Shown here: piece after piece, positions 61,320 through 64,000 of the stretch
How the letters are laid out: every line of letters begins with the position of its first letter
Numbering within the stretch: the first letter of the stretch is position 1
Source of the DNA: Apostichopus japonicus
Taxonomy: Eukaryota > Echinodermata > Holothuroidea > Aspidochirotida > Stichopodidae
Length of the DNA: 64,000 bases
Direction of reading: 5' to 3'
NCBI RefSeq assembly: GCF_037975245.1
Contig: NC_092567.1
Location: 21,366,376 to 21,430,375, forward strand
Position numbers and translations under genes: made by a program
The notes under the pieces: model-generated
What the model was told of the DNA's origin: nothing
Database searches by the model: none
Seen by the model: the letters and a program-made list of their open reading frames with translations, nothing else

Positions 61320-61400
61320 CGAGGGGTACTCCATAGGCTGCCTGCGGGCAAGATCCAGCCCACGAAAAAAAAAAAATTGTCCCACAATCTTGCATTAGCC
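61320..61400 (+). mobile_element. possible hAT-like end fragment
   Basis: GAGGGGTACTCCATAGGCTG then GCGGGCAAGATCCAGCCCACG followed by poly-A resembles the GGGGTACTC... and GGCC.GATCCGGCCC start of some non-autonomous hAT elements. No matching right end or target duplication was seen, so this is weak. Confidence 0.3.
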
Positions 61401-62252
61401 ATGTATGTGAACTCATAAGGTCTTTTGGCTTGACCACCCTACCGGCATGTGCCCTGCACATTGCTCAATCTAGGTATGGTGAAGTTGTGGTTCTTACTGG
61501 TCCCCCTGTGGTCAAGCAAAATGTTCCTTTACATCCATGGTAGGGAGAAAAAATAAATGGCTGATGTAGACAGATTGGATAGGTATTGGATTTTACTGCT
61601 TCAAAATGGAAAGTTACTATATAATTTTAATTTTAAAATTAATAAAGTTTGGTATAATTTGAAAAGACAACAAGCTGGTTAAGATTGTTCACGTCGGATC
61701 CTGACGCTATTAACGTTATTAAATTTGGATCCTAATCACAAATTAAGCATAAAAATTGCATTTTTATGTCGAAAGTTACACGCAAAAGAAACTTGATGCA
61801 TCTCTACCTTCTTACTTGACTCTGCGATCAAATGCCAGTGTTAACTCCAAGGTGACTGACACGATGTTTCAAAGTTCGTCAAATCGCCCGTAAACATGGC
61901 AGGTCGACGTCACCTACAAATTTTAATCCGCGGCTTCACACCCCTACGGCAAGGTCAGATAATCCCTTGGGGCGGACAATGTCGGTTTCTCCGTTATCGT
62001 TAATGTTTTTGTACTGAAATGGCCGATTTGAATGTCTTGTGCCCACGTGTCTCCAACATTGACAGTTTACATTCAAATATCGTACAAATATACTCTCTCA
62101 ACGCTAGTATGTCTTCAGTTATTCACATGAATAGAAAAAGGGTTGGAGGGTCTGACATTTTTATTGTAGCAGGATCTTCTGCAGGCTTTTTGCAGTAAAT
62201 AAGCAAGATTATTTAAGCTGCTTTTTCTCTCTGTGATTTTCAGCTACAGTAC

Positions 62253-62277
62253 ATATATATATATGTATATATGTATG

Positions 62278-62322
<45 letters not shown>
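62253..62322. repeat. (TA)n microsatellite
   Basis: ATATATGTATATATGTATGT-like sequence passes into about 19 uninterrupted TA units ending near 62321. Confidence 0.9.
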
Positions 62323-62323
<1 letters not shown>

Positions 62324-64000
62324 ATATCACACGGTACAGTAAGATAGGGAACACACTATGTTAAGGTTCACCACCAATTAGATCAGTCAATATATATAGA
62401 AATTGGCAGTTAATAAACAGAGATTTGGATAATTTATACTTGGTCACAAATACCACATGACATTATAATCTTATAAATTATTTCATAGTCACGGATTTCT
62501 TTCTGCCTATATAAATACAGACAGTCGAATCTCAGACTGATCTATTTCAAATTCTTCAAAATGTTAGGTTTTTGATGGATGGTTAGAAGAAGCAAAAAAA
62601 TGATGTATTTAATTGTGTTGTTCCATGTCTCTTTGGGAAACATGAAAGACAGCCTTTTTCTGGCTTAGTTTTGGTGGCCTTGTGAATATCATATTTCACT
62701 GTCAATTATAAATATTTGATGGCAACAAAAATGCTATATATAATATGAGCGAAATCCATTGTCTATAAATGTTTAAATATTTCAGTTGGTGAATGTGACT
62801 TTGTAAAATAGTAAAAGACTCGCCTATTTTTCTTTTTTCTTCTTTAAGGCAGAATTTACATTAATTCCATTTTCTACACCAAATTTTATAGTGACTCAGC
62901 TTTTCTGAATTGAGAAAGAGAGAGAGAATAATCAATGCTTCTCTCTTAGAGCTGTCATGCTCCTAGTACTGCTGGGATAGGCATGAAACTGAAATGTCAG
63001 CCCACAGCGAAATCTTTGTACCTGATACTTTTGTGCCACAGCACTTAAGAATGTTCTTGCTCCCGTGACAAAAATTGGACAAAACGGGCATTTATCGGAC
63101 GAGTAGTGCGACATGTTGTCCATCGGCAAAAGTTGGTAAAAGTCTCTGTGGGCTGCCTTAAAAAAAGGACTCTTAAAAGCTTGCACCCAGAAAAACCAAG
63201 GGAAAGTATGAAGAAGGTTTCAGATCCTAGTGACACTGACAAAAAGATAGAGAAACATTGCAAAGTATAGTTAAAAACCCATTCATTTTAATTTTTTTTT
63301 CATTTTATTTATTTCCAGTATAAATGTAAATATTTATAAACAGGACATCAAAAGTGAGTTAGTGTACCAAAATAAATAAATAAATATTAAAATTTAAAAT
63401 ATATATATTTGGTGAATATAATATATATTTGATGAATGGACCATTCTGTCCCTACTTTAAGATATCGTCCTATTAGTTGAATGTAGCCTAATTTGACTGG
63501 CTAAATCCTACCTTACTCCGTGAATTTGGTTCACGGTGGTCTGATCTGTGATGTCATCATCGACTCCCTTTCTTAAAGTAAGATGCATTTGGATGTTTGC
63601 ATAAGCTGTCAACATTCTAGGTATTTAGGATAGCATCCAAATGGACCTCTCTCTGTTCATTTCTATTAATATCATTTTCCTCTGTGAATTAATGATTTAA
63701 ATATTATTTAAGGAAAAGCAAAACAAATTTGCAGCTCATTTGGCCATGGGGACAATATTTTACCAATTTTTAAAATTCACTTCTTTGGTAGTTAGCAAAA
63801 TGCTATGAGGATGTGGTTAAGACATGAGGGATGCTGGAAATTTGCACAACTTTTGGTGAAGCAGTCAGCTTGAGCCACTGGTCTGTCTCTTTAAGATTGT
63901 ATAAACCTCCAGGCACCCATCCTTCCAAACAGTTAACTCTTTACCTTCTCCTCCTGGATATAATGATGTTATTTTCTTTGGCCAACGAGGCGATACAGGC

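Larger units (their letters stand above)
59612..64000 (+). other. liprin-alpha intron, open to the window edge
   Basis: Starts GTAAGTTGAT. It includes (TA)n tracts at 59935-59976 and 62253-62322, a G run at 61031-61043 and a possible hAT fragment near 61320. A less AT-rich, CG-containing stretch lies at 61830-62060 and could be regulatory. No acceptor followed by liprin-like coding sequence was found before the end. Confidence 0.7.

Overview
The window is animal nuclear DNA, AT-rich and repeat-dense. The only confidently named gene is split into short exons with GT-AG introns. The repeats (tRNA-headed SINEs, a hAT-type element, a LINE 3' end, a Penelope-like remnant, minisatellites, many G/C homopolymers) fit a marine invertebrate deuterostome. 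An echinoderm, perhaps a sea cucumber, is my best guess, but no species-diagnostic gene is present. There is nothing prokaryotic: no operons and no CRISPR array.

Region 1 (1 to about 15.3 kb) shows no gene. It holds several copies of a dispersed repeat that I do not recognise (called R1 here), a cluster of six ATGCAAAT octamers at 5.46-5.53 kb, and a large 54/22-bp minisatellite at 9.95-11.35 kb. Region 2 (15.4-19.5 kb) holds a small three-exon plus-strand gene. Its splice phases match and it predicts 193 residues, but I do not recognise the product. Its introns contain a palindromic MITE around a telomere-like tract and a degenerate antisense GIY-YIG (Penelope-like) remnant. Region 3 (19.5-25 kb) contains two small orphan ORFs, a tRNA-derived SINE, and a 1.6-kb stretch that looks like a promoter or 5' UTR exon.

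Region 4 (25-44 kb) is gene-free as far as I can see. It holds more R1 copies and a complete non-autonomous hAT element with an 8-bp target duplication. Region 5 (44.1-59.6 kb) contains six consecutive phase-0 exons of liprin-alpha (PPFIA family) on the plus strand. They encode 311 residues of the N-terminal coiled coil. The gene runs off the right edge, and its start exon was not identified. Its introns hold an R1 copy carrying a consensus splice donor, a second type of SINE, a 35-bp minisatellite, a decayed duplicate of one exon and a LINE 3' end. Region 6 (59.6-64 kb) is intronic or unannotated DNA downstream of the last visible exon.

Liprin-alpha is a presynaptic active-zone scaffold. The coiled coil encoded here is the part that self-associates and binds active-zone partners in known family members. 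I see no functional link between it and the small orphan gene. The most unusual observation is R1: at three loci its copies lie between direct repeats of about 34-43 bp, and one insert is only 41 bp long.
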